Assembly: GCA_902789395.1 (NCBI GenBank) | Contig: CADANY010000007.1 | Span: 62,001-126,000, forward strand | Source: an uncultured Bacteroidia bacterium | GTDB lineage: Bacteria; Bacteroidota; Bacteroidia; Bacteroidales; UBA932 | Reading direction: 5' to 3' | DNA: 64,000 nucleotides | Part shown: positions 48,182-56,316 of the stretch, piece by piece | Layout of the letters: each line of letters opens with the position of its first letter | Position numbering within the stretch: the stretch's first letter is position 1 | Notes under the pieces: model-generated | Told to the model about the DNA's origin: nothing | What the model saw: only the letters and a program-made list of their open reading frames with translations | Database searches by the model: none | Position numbers and translations under genes: made by a program

Positions 48182-49525
48182 ATGACGGAAAGACAAGCCG
48201 AGATCATCGAACTGATCCACAAGGAAGTTAAACCCGCCCTGGGCTGCACAGAGCCGATCGCCGTGGCGCTCGCCGTGGCGAAGGCGGTGGAGATCCTCGC
48301 CGAGAACTGCACGGAATGCCATGGGTGCCCCCTATGGAGACAAACGGCTGATTTTCATATCTCCGTTTCCGTCAGCGGCAACATTCTCAAGAACGGAATG
48401 GGTGTCGGGATCCCGGGGACCGGGATGGTCGGCTTGCCGATCGCCGCGGCCCTCGGCGCGGTCTGCGGCGACTCCACCCGGGGACTGGAAGTCCTGTCCG
48501 GCCTGTCCGACGGGGCTGTCGAAAGAGCCCGGGAACTGGTCGCCGGAGAACGTGTGTCCATCTCTCTGGCCGATACATCCCACATCTTATATGTCAAGGC
48601 CACTGTCTGTCTCGGGAAGGACCTCGAGGCTTCCGCCATCGTCAACCCGCACGCCAGCGCCGTCATCGAAGACGACCATGACAAAATCGTAGAAACCCGT
48701 TTCGCAGACCGGATCCTGATGAGTTCCGAAGCCGGAGCGGCCGTACAGGAACGCCAGACCGCCGATTATGGATTGACAGTCCGGGAGATCTACGACTTCG
48801 CCTGCACGGCGGCCGATGAGGACATCGCTTTCATACTTGAGGACCGTACCCTCAATCTGGCACTCGCGCGGGAAGGTCTCCGCGGAGATTACGGTCTCCG
48901 GGTCGGGAAAGCGATCCGGGAAAACCAGCAGGAGGTTTTCGGCGATGATTTCATGAGTTTTGCGATGGGCATGACGGCAGCCGCTTCGGATGCCAGAATG
49001 GCAGGATGCACCCTGCCGGCCATGTCGAACAGCGGGAGCGGCAACCAGGGGATTACCGTCAGCATGCCCGTCATCTCCTATGCCCTCAAATACGGGATCG
49101 GTGACCGGGAACTGGCACGCGCCCTGATTCTGAGCAACCTCGTCGCAATCCATATCAAGGGCTATCTCGGCAAGTTATCCGCCCTCTGCGGCTGCGTTGT
49201 TGCTTCGACCGGTTCAGCCTGCGGGATCGTCTATCTCCAAGGAGGATCATACGCCCAAGTTTGTTCCGCCATCAAAAATATGATCGGGAACATAACGGGA
49301 ATGATCTGCGATGGGGCCAAGGTCGGTTGTGCGATGAAGGTCGCCTCGGGCGTGTCCAGTGCCGTTCAGTCCGCCGTCCTCGCCCTGAGAGACACCTGCG
49401 TCGGAGAGACCGACGGAATCATCGAGGAAGACATTGAAAAAACGATCCGCAACCTGGGAACCCTCGGTTCGAGAGGGATGCAGGCTGCGGACCGCATGAT
49501 TCTCGATATCATGCTCTGCAAATAA
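48182..49525 (+). CDS. cyuA: L-cysteine desulfidase family protein (UPF0597)
   Basis: A 447-residue enzyme of the serine-dehydratase-alpha/CyuA family, which splits L-cysteine into sulfide, ammonia and pyruvate using an iron-sulfur cluster. PALGCTEPIAVALA near residue 20 carries the key Cys, and further conserved cysteines lie in SNSGSGNQGITVSMP context, SALCGCVVAST, GSACGIVYLQGG and MICDGAKVGCAMKV. Length and motif order match. The neighbouring CyuP transporter is absent. Related L-serine dehydratase activity is possible. The stop codon directly abuts the sppA stop on the other strand. Confidence 0.9.
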   Translation: MTERQAEIIELIHKEVKPALGCTEPIAVALAVAKAVEILAENCTECHGCPLWRQTADFHISVSVSGNILKNGMGVGIPGTGMVGLPIAAALGAVCGDSTRGLEVLSGLSDGAVERARELVAGERVSISLADTSHILYVKATVCLGKDLEASAIVNPHASAVIEDDHDKIVETRFADRILMSSEAGAAVQERQTADYGLTVREIYDFACTAADEDIAFILEDRTLNLALAREGLRGDYGLRVGKAIRENQQEVFGDDFMSFAMGMTAAASDARMAGCTLPAMSNSGSGNQGITVSMPVISYALKYGIGDRELARALILSNLVAIHIKGYLGKLSALCGCVVASTGSACGIVYLQGGSYAQVCSAIKNMIGNITGMICDGAKVGCAMKVASGVSSAVQSAVLALRDTCVGETDGIIEEDIEKTIRNLGTLGSRGMQAADRMILDIMLCK

Positions 49526-51310
49526 TCATCGGATCTCGATGGCGTAGGGCATGGTCGCGTAGATCTTGCACGGCTGATTCTCTTTCAGCGACTCCAGCGC
49601 CTTGCCGAGTGCAGCAAAGGGAGTCCCGGCAAAAATGGACTTGTCCCGCTTGCTCTGTCCGATCATCTCGTAGAGCTGCTCGACTGCGGTCAACGGGCGT
49701 GGATAAGACGTGACGGAATAATCACTGTCGGATACATAACCGGCAAGGTCGGCAGCGCAGTTGACGGCATCCTGCAGGGTTCCGATCTGGTCCACGAGAC
49801 CGATCCCGATGGCGTCGCTTCCAGCCCATACGCGTCCCTGTGCGATTTCGTCGACAGCCTCCGGAGTCATCCCGCGTCCTTCAGCGACCATATTTACGAA
49901 ATTCGTGTAGGTATCATCTATATTCGCCTGCATGAAAGCATTCTCTTCCGCATCGAAAGGACGCATCAGGGATAATGCGTCACTGTGACGGTTCGAATTG
50001 ACGGAGACGATATTGACATGGGCCAGGTTCTTAGCGGCCTTGCTGAATTCGGGGATCAGGCCGAATACACCGATGGACCCGGTCAGCGTCGTCGCGTCCG
50101 AGAAAATCTTCTCGCAACCGTTTGAGATCCAGTAACCGCCGGAAGCAGCATAATTGCCATAGGATGCGACGACCGGTTTCTCGGCCTTCAGCAGATCCAG
50201 GGCATTCTTGATCTTGGAAGAGGCAAGGACGCTTCCGCCGGGCGAATTGACTCTCAGGACGACAGCCTTTACCTTGTCATCCTTGCGGATCTTATCGATG
50301 ATCCGTACGAAACGGTCCCCGGCAATATCGGATACATCATCCCCGTCCTTGATTTCCCCGTCCGCATAAAGGATCGCGACGGCGTTCTTGACGGAAACCG
50401 GCTCAACAGGCTTTTTCGCGGAAACATAATCTGCGAACGAGATCAGATGGAGATCCTCCTTCTTCTCAACGACGGCCATGTCGCAGAGGCGCTGCACAAG
50501 GGCCTCATGCGAGACGAGGCTGTCGACGAGACCGGCATTGCGGAAATCCTCAGGGAAATTGAGTTTCAGCCCGTCGATCAGCTCATTCAGTGTCTCTTCG
50601 GAAATGCCGCGGCTCTCGGCCATGGCGCTCGAATACGTCTTCCAGATCGACTGGATCATGACCCGGTTCTGCTCGAGATTCTCCTCGCTCGGAGCGCTCT
50701 TGGTATACATCTCGCCGGCGGATTTGTATTTTCCGTGGCGGATCAGCTGGTAATTGACGCCGAGTTTGTCCATCAGATCCTTCAGGAACATCAGGCGTCC
50801 GCTCAAGCCGATCAACTGGGACATCCCACCGTGATCAGCCATCATATAAATCTTGTCAGCTACGGTATTCAGGTAATAATTGCCGTTACCGGGGTTCTCC
50901 ATGTATGCGATAACCGGCTTCCCGCTCTCACGGAATGAGGCCAGGGCCGCACGGAATTCCTCCAGGTCCGCCGTTCCGCCGGGGACGGAGTCGCCGCGAA
51001 GCAGGATATACTTGATACCCGGGTCTCCTGCTGCCGTCCGCACCGACTGGATGGCATCCCAGAGACCGATCGTTGCCGTTCCGGTACCAGAATATAAAGA
51101 CATCACATCAGGCATCTTCTCGCCGGCCTGTTCCGCCAGGACAAACTCATCATAATTGATATCGAGGACGCCCTCACGGGGAAGAACCGTCTTTGATCCG
51201 CCGGAAAGTGCGGCGGATCCGATCATCCCGAGCATCAGGATCAATCCGAGGATCCACATGACAAAGAAGCCGCAAAGTACGGCCAATACCATTTTGACAA
51301 ACTCTTTCAT
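49526..51310 (-). CDS. sppA: Signal peptide peptidase SppA, long (67K) type
   Basis: A 594-residue membrane-anchored serine protease that degrades cleaved signal peptides. An N-terminal transmembrane helix (FVKMVLAVLCGFFVMWILGLIL, in part) precedes two ClpP-like repeats. The first repeat provides the general-base lysine in RHGKYKSAGEM, and the second provides the nucleophile in YAASGGYWISNG, followed by TTLTGSIGVFG. Both halves are needed in the tetramer, as in E. coli SppA. It has its own TACTTTTG -7 box and is divergent from hisS. Confidence 0.95.
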   Translation of the reverse strand: MKEFVKMVLAVLCGFFVMWILGLILMLGMIGSAALSGGSKTVLPREGVLDINYDEFVLAEQAGEKMPDVMSLYSGTGTATIGLWDAIQSVRTAAGDPGIKYILLRGDSVPGGTADLEEFRAALASFRESGKPVIAYMENPGNGNYYLNTVADKIYMMADHGGMSQLIGLSGRLMFLKDLMDKLGVNYQLIRHGKYKSAGEMYTKSAPSEENLEQNRVMIQSIWKTYSSAMAESRGISEETLNELIDGLKLNFPEDFRNAGLVDSLVSHEALVQRLCDMAVVEKKEDLHLISFADYVSAKKPVEPVSVKNAVAILYADGEIKDGDDVSDIAGDRFVRIIDKIRKDDKVKAVVLRVNSPGGSVLASSKIKNALDLLKAEKPVVASYGNYAASGGYWISNGCEKIFSDATTLTGSIGVFGLIPEFSKAAKNLAHVNIVSVNSNRHSDALSLMRPFDAEENAFMQANIDDTYTNFVNMVAEGRGMTPEAVDEIAQGRVWAGSDAIGIGLVDQIGTLQDAVNCAADLAGYVSDSDYSVTSYPRPLTAVEQLYEMIGQSKRDKSIFAGTPFAALGKALESLKENQPCKIYATMPYAIEIR

Positions 51311-51339
51311 CTTATAGACAGAATTATTGTTCCAAAATA

Positions 51340-51347
51340 CAAAAGTA
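51340..51347 (-). promoter_or_regulatory. -7 box of sppA
   Basis: TACTTTTG on the minus strand matches TAnnTTTG and lies 29 bases before the sppA ATG. Confidence 0.4.
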
Positions 51348-51367
51348 ACAATTTCCGCAAAAATAAG

Positions 51368-51375
51368 TATCTTTG
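51368..51375 (+). promoter_or_regulatory. -7 box of hisS
   Basis: TATCTTTG, exact consensus, 20 bases before the hisS ATG. The -33 box is not clear. Confidence 0.5.
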
Positions 51376-51395
51376 TGGGTTATTAATTCGAGTTT

Positions 51396-52799
51396 ATGGC
51401 ACAAAAACCGTCCATTCCCAAAGGGACCCGCGATTTCGGTCAGCAAGAGATGGCCGAAAGAAACTATATCTTCGACACAATCCGTTCTGTATTCAAGACT
51501 TACGGTTACCAGCAGATTGAGACTCCCTCCATTGAGAATCTCTCGACCCTCCTCGGCAAATATGGAGACGAAGGAGATAAACTGCTCTTCCGGATCCTCA
51601 ACTCCGGCGACGCTTTTTCCGGAATCGATTACGGACAGTACCGTCTCGAAGGCGACTCGTACAATAGCAAGGCCCTCTCCCTCAAGGTCTGCGAGAAGGG
51701 ACTTCGCTATGATCTGACGGTGCCGTTCGCCCGCTACGTCGTACAGCATCAGAACGAGATTTCGTTCCCTTTCAAGCGTTTCCAGATCCAGCCTGTCTGG
51801 CGGGCCGACCGGCCGCAGAAAGGGCGCTACCGCGAATTCTACCAGTGCGATGTCGATGTGATCGGATCCCGCTCACAGGTCAATGAACTGGAACTCGTCC
51901 AGATGGTCGACCGGGTTTTCTCTCTCCTTGGCATCCGGGTCCTTATCAAGATCAACAACAGAAAGGTCCTGACGGGCTTTGCAGAAATCTGCGGATTCCC
52001 GGACCGGGTCGTAGACATCACCGTCGCCATCGACAAACTGGACAAGATCGGACTTGAGAAGGTCGAAGAGGAGATGATGGAGAAAGGACTGACGGCCGAA
52101 GCGGTTGCCGTCCTGCGCCCGATCCTGCAACTGACAGGCTCAACAGAAGAGAAACTCGCTCTCATGCGCGGCATCATGAATGGCGGATCCCCGTCGGGCA
52201 TCGTCTCGGAAACCGGCATGAAAGGGCTGGATGAACTTGAAGAGCTGTTCGGGCTGATCGGTGCCGCGGGCATCTCTCACCCGGTAGAAATCGATCTCTC
52301 GCTGGCACGCGGCCTTAATTATTATACCGGTGCGATCTTCGAAGTCAAGGCCCTTGACTTCCCGATTGGAAGTATCTGCGGAGGCGGCCGTTACGACAAC
52401 CTGACAGGAATCTTCGGCCTGCCGGACATGTCCGGAGTCGGGATTTCCTTCGGCGCCGACCGGATCTACGATGTCCTGAAAGGATTGGACAAGTTCCCTG
52501 CCGATCTTTCCCGGTCGACCCGTGTGCTGTTTGCCGTCATGGGCAAGGAGGAACTTCGCTACAGCCTCTCCCCCGCCAAGGCGCTCCGGGAGGCCGGCAT
52601 CTCCGTAGAAGTCTTCCCTGATGCCGGGAAATTGAAAAAACAGTTCGACTACGCGACAAAGAAGAACATCCCGTTTATTTCGATCAACGGAAGCGAGGAG
52701 ATTGCGGCCGGAACGCTCAATTTCAAGAACTTGCAGACGGGAGAACAAAAAGCATTCTCCAAAGAAGACCTCGACGGAATCCTCGCTTTCCTTGCCTAG
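51396..52799 (+). CDS. hisS: Histidyl-tRNA synthetase
   Basis: A 467-residue class II synthetase. [15 protein letters not shown] opens the protein, motif 1 lies around [30 protein letters not shown] binds histidine and ATP, motif 2 is [25 protein letters not shown] (in part), the histidine A box is [14 protein letters not shown], and motif 3 is [15 protein letters not shown]. The C-terminal 100 residues are the anticodon-binding domain. Length is slightly long, as usual in Bacteroidota. The initiator tRNA gene follows 66 bp later. Confidence 0.96.
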   Translation: MAQKPSIPKGTRDFGQQEMAERNYIFDTIRSVFKTYGYQQIETPSIENLSTLLGKYGDEGDKLLFRILNSGDAFSGIDYGQYRLEGDSYNSKALSLKVCEKGLRYDLTVPFARYVVQHQNEISFPFKRFQIQPVWRADRPQKGRYREFYQCDVDVIGSRSQVNELELVQMVDRVFSLLGIRVLIKINNRKVLTGFAEICGFPDRVVDITVAIDKLDKIGLEKVEEEMMEKGLTAEAVAVLRPILQLTGSTEEKLALMRGIMNGGSPSGIVSETGMKGLDELEELFGLIGAAGISHPVEIDLSLARGLNYYTGAIFEVKALDFPIGSICGGGRYDNLTGIFGLPDMSGVGISFGADRIYDVLKGLDKFPADLSRSTRVLFAVMGKEELRYSLSPAKALREAGISVEVFPDAGKLKKQFDYATKKNIPFISINGSEEIAAGTLNFKNLQTGEQKAFSKEDLDGILAFLA

Positions 52800-52822
52800 G
52801 GCAGCGGAGGAGAGAAGAAAAA

Positions 52823-52854
52823 TTTGGACAATTCAAAAATTGTCCATATCTTTG
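52823..52854 (+). promoter_or_regulatory. Consensus promoter of the initiator tRNA gene
   Basis: TTTG (52823-52826), a 20-base spacer and TATCTTTG (52847-52854) match the Bacteroidota consensus exactly. The mature tRNA begins 11 bases after the -7 box. Confidence 0.8.
52826..52845. repeat. Perfect inverted repeat filling the tRNA promoter spacer
   Basis: GGACAATT (52826-52833) and AATTGTCC (52838-52845) are perfect complements around CAAA. The repeat occupies almost the whole gap between the -33 and -7 boxes, so it could be a repressor site, or a weak terminator for hisS, which ends 26 bases earlier. Confidence 0.7.
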
Positions 52855-52864
52855 CAATCCACAT

Positions 52865-52937
<73 letters not shown>

Positions 52938-52952
52938 CTAAACAAACCAAAT

Positions 52953-52997
52953 AACACCTTGAAACCCAATACAAACGGTTCCAGGGTGTTTTCTTTT
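52953..52997 (+). terminator. Intrinsic terminator after the tRNA
   Basis: AACACCTTGAAACC (52953-52966) pairs with GGTTCCAGGGTGTT (52977-52990) over 14 positions with two G-U pairs and a 10-base loop, followed by TTCTTTT. It would end the tRNA transcript and shield the integrase. Confidence 0.75.
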
Positions 52998-53028
52998 ACC
53001 CGGATAACGCACTTTTTGTGATTGAATC

Positions 53029-53063
53029 TGTGACTGCCCTCCAAAAACCAAAAACCAGTCACA
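53029..53063. repeat. Inverted repeat upstream of the integrase
   Basis: TGTGACTG (53029-53036) and CAGTCACA (53056-53063) are perfect complements separated by 19 bases rich in CCAAAAA. They end 16 bases before the integrase ATG, a place where an autoregulatory or directionality-factor site would sit. A related TGTGATTG lies just upstream. Confidence 0.55.
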
Positions 53064-53079
53064 AAAACAGCGTAACATT

Positions 53080-54237
53080 ATGAAACAGACAACCTTCGAC
53101 ATTTCGTTCTATTGCCGGGAAAGTAAAGCCAATCGGGAGGGACTTGCACCTGTTGAGATGAGTATCATTATCAATGGAGAGCGGTGTATCATTACACTGC
53201 CCAGGAAAGAAAAGCCTGGTGAGTTCAAGCGTAACCTGCATTCTAAAAGGGACAACGACACCAAAGATTACTTGCTTGCGGTAAGGAAAAAACTTGGTGA
53301 GGTACAAACAGATATGATGAACAATGACCTGCCTCTGACCGCACCTCTACTCAAAGACTATTTCAGGACAGGAGGTGTGGTTAAGTACACCATCGAAACC
53401 CTTTTCGACGATTACTATGCGACCCTGAGGAAGCGGATAGGTGTAGACCTAACTGCAAAGACGTACCGGAAGTACGAACTCGCAAGGGACAGGCTATTCA
53501 CAATGGTGGATAAGTACAAACCACTCTCTTTCCTGACCAACGGGCTGATGAAGGATTTTATGGCTTCCCTCAACCGAGATTTCGACTATGTTACAGCCCA
53601 GTCATATTGCCAGAAGATTAAGACTGTTTGCCTATATGCAGCAGCAAATGGGAAGATGCAGATAAACCCTTTCTTCGATATGCACCTGCGGAAAGGGGAA
53701 AAGAACATTCAGTTTCTCACTGAGGAAGAGGTGATGGCTATCAGGGACACACATCTCGGGAACGCCAGCCTTAACAAAGTGAAGGACTTGTTTATTTTTC
53801 AGGTTAACTCAGGGCTCTCATATTGCGATATGGCTATACTGGTCCCCGAGGATTATCAAGTAACAGAGCAAGGACAGTTTTACATTCACAAACGCCGTAA
53901 GAAGACTCAGACCTTCTTTACGGCGGTGATTTTCCCTGATGGTGTTGAAGTTTTGAAACGATATGGGTTCATATTACCAATACTATCCAATCAGAAGTAT
54001 AACGTGTACTTAAAGCAGATTGCGGACTTGTGCGGGATAGACAAACCTCTACATACACACGTTGCCAGGCACACATATGCTACAATGTGCCTGAACCGTG
54101 GAGTCAGGGTAGAGGTGGTTGCGAAATTACTTGGGCACAGTACGACCAAGGTAACTATGCATTACGCCAAGTTTGTGCGAAAGACGATAATAACGGAAGT
54201 TGATGAAGCATTCAGTTTTGCTTGGGAATCTGAATAA
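53080..54237 (+). CDS. int: Tyrosine recombinase (integrase) of the island, IntDOT-like
   Basis: A 385-residue integrase. Residues 1-95 are an arm-binding-type N-terminal domain (ISFYCRESKANREGLAP), 110-205 a SAM-like core-binding domain (AKTYRKYELARDRLF), and 215-385 the catalytic domain. The box II tail is complete: HTHVARHTYATMCLNRG (His-x2-Arg), LLGHSTTKVTMHYAKF (Gly-His and nucleophile Tyr). The usual first arginine is replaced: NSGLSYCDMAIL has Ser where GLR is normal, as reported for CTnDOT IntDOT. It reads away from the tRNA. It probably integrates the element at the tRNA 3' end. Confidence 0.92.
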   Translation: MKQTTFDISFYCRESKANREGLAPVEMSIIINGERCIITLPRKEKPGEFKRNLHSKRDNDTKDYLLAVRKKLGEVQTDMMNNDLPLTAPLLKDYFRTGGVVKYTIETLFDDYYATLRKRIGVDLTAKTYRKYELARDRLFTMVDKYKPLSFLTNGLMKDFMASLNRDFDYVTAQSYCQKIKTVCLYAAANGKMQINPFFDMHLRKGEKNIQFLTEEEVMAIRDTHLGNASLNKVKDLFIFQVNSGLSYCDMAILVPEDYQVTEQGQFYIHKRRKKTQTFFTAVIFPDGVEVLKRYGFILPILSNQKYNVYLKQIADLCGIDKPLHTHVARHTYATMCLNRGVRVEVVAKLLGHSTTKVTMHYAKFVRKTIITEVDEAFSFAWESE

Positions 54238-54239
54238 GA

Positions 54240-54302
54240 GGGGGAATATTCCCCCGCTAGGGGGGTGGTTTTTCCCCCGCCAGAGGGGTGATAATTCCCC
54301 CC
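54240..54302. repeat. Cluster of G5/C5 palindromes after the integrase
   Basis: A perfect 16-bp palindrome GGGGGAATATTCCCCC (54240-54255) starts at the last bases after the integrase stop. Further runs of CCCCCGC, GGGGGG and CCCCCGCC follow to 54302, able to form alternative hairpins (CCCCC with GGGGG across GCTA; GGGG with CCCC across TGATAATT). Function unknown. Confidence 0.6.
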
Positions 54303-54324
54303 ATATAAGAATAAAGAAATAATA

Positions 54325-54356
54325 GAAAGGGGCGATTATCAGAATCAGCCCCTTTC
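54325..54356 (+). terminator. Hairpin terminator downstream of integrase
   Basis: GAAAGGGGC (54325-54333) and GCCCCTTTC (54348-54356) form a perfect 9-bp stem around a 14-base loop. The following ATCTCC is only weakly T-rich, so efficiency is uncertain. Confidence 0.6.
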
Positions 54357-54734
54357 ATCTCCTAAATGGTGGTGTGTGTCAACTTCATTCCACCCTGAAA
54401 CGCCAAGGGTTCACACGTGCTATTTCCGCCCTCATAACCCGCCGTATTTGGCGTTATACCAACAAGATGGAGCGATGTCCCAGGTCGTGAAATACACCCC
54501 CTTACTGGGGCTTATTTACACGAATCCAACCGTTGCTTCTGGTAATTGTCTCCTCCCCCCGCCTCCTTTTTTTGTACACTGCCCGAAACAAGTTTACCTT
54601 TGGTAAGTTTGGTAAGCCCACACACTGTTGCGCGAAAAAAATTGCCCCAAGTTTTTTCGATTATCCCAGGTCATCTTACCTTCCCATCCATTTTTTCCAT
54701 ACTTGCGGACTATTTATAGTAAAACCGAAAGATT
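54357..54734. other. Intergenic stretch with a tandem 9-bp repeat
   Basis: No convincing gene is seen over 378 bases. The only structured part is TTACC-TTT-GGTAA (54594-54606), overlapping two exact tandem copies of TTTGGTAAG (54599-54616). An open frame at 54376-54606 has proline-rich, family-less sequence and no supported start. Confidence 0.5.
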
Positions 54735-54932
54735 ATGGAAACAAAACAGTACAAAAGGACCTCAAAGAGTCCTTCACAACAGACCCGCCAACGCATTTCG
54801 GACGCAATGAGGGGGAGACCCAAGAGCCAGCAGACTAAGGACAGAATAAGCCAATCATTACAGGCATACTGGTCGGACCCCAACAACTTTCCGGATGACA
54901 ATCAAACCACTGGCTTTGAAGATTGTTTGTAA
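54735..54932 (+). CDS. Small basic protein with two NUMOD3-like repeats
   Basis: A 65-residue protein containing two adjacent similar segments, SPSQQTRQRISDAMRG and PKSQQTKDRISQSLQA. The pattern Q-T-[RK]-x-R-I-S-x-[AS] resembles the short NUMOD3 DNA-binding motif found in homing endonucleases and mobile-element proteins. The N terminus is lysine- and serine-rich and the C terminus acidic. It ends just before a strong terminator and faces the XRE gene. A DNA-binding role is a guess. Confidence 0.5.
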   Translation: METKQYKRTSKSPSQQTRQRISDAMRGRPKSQQTKDRISQSLQAYWSDPNNFPDDNQTTGFEDCL

Positions 54933-54935
54933 AAC

Positions 54936-54961
54936 ACGGTGCGGGATTAAACCTGCACCGT
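54936..54961. terminator. Bidirectional terminator between small gene and XRE gene
   Basis: ACGGTGCGGG (54936-54945) pairs with CCTGCACCGT (54952-54961) with one G-U pair around ATTAAA. TTTGTCTTT follows on the right and AAAACA precedes on the left, so both convergent genes can use it. Confidence 0.8.
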
Positions 54962-54967
54962 TTGTCT

Positions 54968-55258
54968 TTACCCTAGTTCAGCCAGCAAGGTTACAATCTC
55001 TTCCCGGCTGTTAACCAGGTGTGGAATGCCATTGACGTAGAGGCATCCATAAACACTCTCTTCTCGGGGTTGTACAAACAACTCCGATACTTCAACACCA
55101 AGTGCGTCGGCTACTTCTTGTAACCGGCTTAATGTAGGGTTTCCATTTAACGATTGGGAGAGGGTTATAGGGTTTATCCCTATTTTCTCCGCAATTTTTG
55201 CCATTGTGATGCGCTTCTCCCGGCACAGTTCCTTGATTCGTAAAGCCATATTCTCCAT
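54968..55258 (-). CDS. XRE-family (Cro/CI-type) transcriptional regulator
   Basis: A 96-residue DNA-binding protein. The helix-turn-helix is at residues 16-37 (MAKIAEKIGINPITLSQSLNG), inside a five-helix fold (RIKELCREKRI to VADALGVEVSELF). A C-terminal about 35 residues (VYGCLYVNGIPHLVNSREEI) form a small beta unit often found in Bacteroidota regulators. It is divergent from the block of small island genes and probably represses their promoter and its own. The -7 box at 55267-55274 ends 8 bases before the ATG. Confidence 0.87.
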   Translation of the reverse strand: MENMALRIKELCREKRITMAKIAEKIGINPITLSQSLNGNPTLSRLQEVADALGVEVSELFVQPREESVYGCLYVNGIPHLVNSREEIVTLLAELG

Positions 55259-55266
55259 ATTTTAGA

Positions 55267-55274
55267 CAAAGATA
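55267..55274 (-). promoter_or_regulatory. -7 box of the XRE gene
   Basis: TATCTTTG on the minus strand, exact consensus, 8 bases before the ATG, giving a very short leader. Confidence 0.5.
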
Positions 55275-55345
55275 GTGTTTTTAAGTCTAAAACCCTAAGG
55301 AATCTAAAAAAGATACATAAAATTATGAAAAAACCCTTAAATAAA

Positions 55346-55377
55346 TTTGGATAATTAAGAATAAACCATTATCTTTG
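55346..55377 (+). promoter_or_regulatory. Consensus promoter of the small-gene block
   Basis: TTTG (55346-55349), a 20-base spacer and TATCTTTG (55370-55377) match the Bacteroidota consensus exactly, 32 bases before the first small gene. Confidence 0.8.
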
Positions 55378-55399
55378 CTCTTGGAATTAAGGATAAACC
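55353..55399. promoter_or_regulatory. Direct repeats overlapping the promoter, candidate XRE operator
   Basis: AATTAAGAATAAACC (55353-55367) and AATTAAGGATAAACC (55385-55399) differ at one base and are spaced 32 bp apart, three helical turns. The first lies in the promoter spacer and the second just past the expected transcription start, as expected for repressor sites. Confidence 0.55.
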
Positions 55400-55409
55400 C
55401 ATAAGAACA

Positions 55410-55694
55410 ATGAACGCGAACAACAACATAGCAGAAGCCCTCAACATTATGAACGCCCACGATTGGTATTGGAGAATGGCAGACTGCAACTTCACCGCCC
55501 ACTACAATGCTGCAAAGGCTACGATGAGGGAGTTTGTTGAGACCGTTAGTAAGATTGACGATGCTGTCGTCCGTGAAGCACTCCGCAACTTGTGGAGGCT
55601 ACGTTTTGAAGACGCTTCCAATGCCGTGAACGGCATAAAGACCGAGAATTACGAGAACCGCAAGGCTGAACTGATGAAAGCCATTGCAGCCTAG
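55410..55694 (+). CDS. Small alpha-helical island protein, unknown function
   Basis: A 94-residue protein, mostly helical and with no recognised family. It starts MNANNNIAEALNIM and has HDWYWRMADCNFTAHYNAAKA followed by FVETVSKIDDAVVREALRNLW (quoted in part), then a lysine-rich end. It is first after the strong promoter, with the XRE gene divergent upstream. Similar short ORFs occur near regulators in Bacteroidota elements. A role in element maintenance is possible but unsupported. Confidence 0.6.
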   Translation: MNANNNIAEALNIMNAHDWYWRMADCNFTAHYNAAKATMREFVETVSKIDDAVVREALRNLWRLRFEDASNAVNGIKTENYENRKAELMKAIAA

Positions 55695-55730
55695 TTATAC
55701 TGATTGTTTAACCCTCAACACATTTAGGAA

Positions 55731-56072
55731 ATGAATACCATCATCACCACCGCCACCAACAACGCACTTGTTGCAGCACACATCGAGACCATCACCCGTA
55801 AGACCGGCTCTGCCCTGATGGGTATGAGCAAAGCCCTTCTCATCGAGGAAGCCAAGAAGCAGATGAGAGAAGGGGTCTGCCACTTTATCTACTTAAAGAA
55901 GGACGGCTCTGTAAGAGAGGCAATGGGCACTCTCTCAAAGCCTGTCCTCAACGCAACTTTGAAGGGCACGGGAGCATCACCGGAGGAATGGGGATGCTGC
56001 TACTACCACGATGTTATTAAGGGGTCTGCTCGCAGTTTTCGTTGGCAAAATCTGGTTGCAGTCCTTTCCTAA
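55731..56072 (+). CDS. DUF2693-like SH3-barrel protein
   Basis: A 113-residue protein. After a helical N terminus (residues 1-45), the second half fits the DUF2693 pattern: VCHFIYLKKDGSVREAMGTL, then CCYYHDVIKGSARSFRWQNLVAV, where a small barrel reading polar strands ends in a WxxL tail. This family is common in conjugative and integrative elements of Bacteroidota and has no known function. Cotranscribed with the preceding gene (36 bp gap); a hairpin follows it. Confidence 0.6.
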   Translation: MNTIITTATNNALVAAHIETITRKTGSALMGMSKALLIEEAKKQMREGVCHFIYLKKDGSVREAMGTLSKPVLNATLKGTGASPEEWGCCYYHDVIKGSARSFRWQNLVAVLS

Positions 56073-56083
56073 TAAGATTTACC

Positions 56084-56105
56084 GGGGAGGGTTACTGCCC
56101 TCCCC
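56084..56105 (+). terminator. GC-rich hairpin after the DUF2693-like gene
   Basis: GGGGAGGG (56084-56091) and CCCTCCCC (56098-56105) form a perfect 8-bp stem around TTACTG. A-rich rather than T-rich sequence follows on the plus strand, so it may act as a processing or stability element more than as a terminator. Confidence 0.45.
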
Positions 56106-56120
56106 AAAACCACACCACCA

Positions 56121-56315
56121 ATGATGACAAGTTACGGTTTAGAGTTTAAGGTCCTGGACGCTGAGGAAATCATTCGGCTTAGCGGATATGATAGGAGCGT
56201 TGCCGAATGTCATATTGCCAATTGTGGTTGCATTATCGTGGATGCGATGTACGAGCAGCCTATCGACAATGAATACGACCTGGAAGAGATATACAAACTT
56301 ATAGACGAGCAATAA
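56121..56315 (+). CDS. Small acidic island protein, unknown function
   Basis: A 64-residue protein (or 63 from the second ATG at 56124). KVLDAEEIIRLSGYDRSVAE is helical and NCGCIIVDAMYEQP carries a Cys-x-Cys pair. The acidic end (EYDLEEIYKLIDEQ) is helical. No family is recognised. It is followed after one base by the next gene, so the two are coupled. Confidence 0.5.
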   Translation: MMTSYGLEFKVLDAEEIIRLSGYDRSVAECHIANCGCIIVDAMYEQPIDNEYDLEEIYKLIDEQ

Positions 56316-56316
56316 T

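Noticed and set aside
54376..54606. A 76-codon frame after the integrase
   Set aside because: Proline/cysteine-rich random-looking sequence, no family and no promoter or start support, overlapping terminator and repeat sequence.
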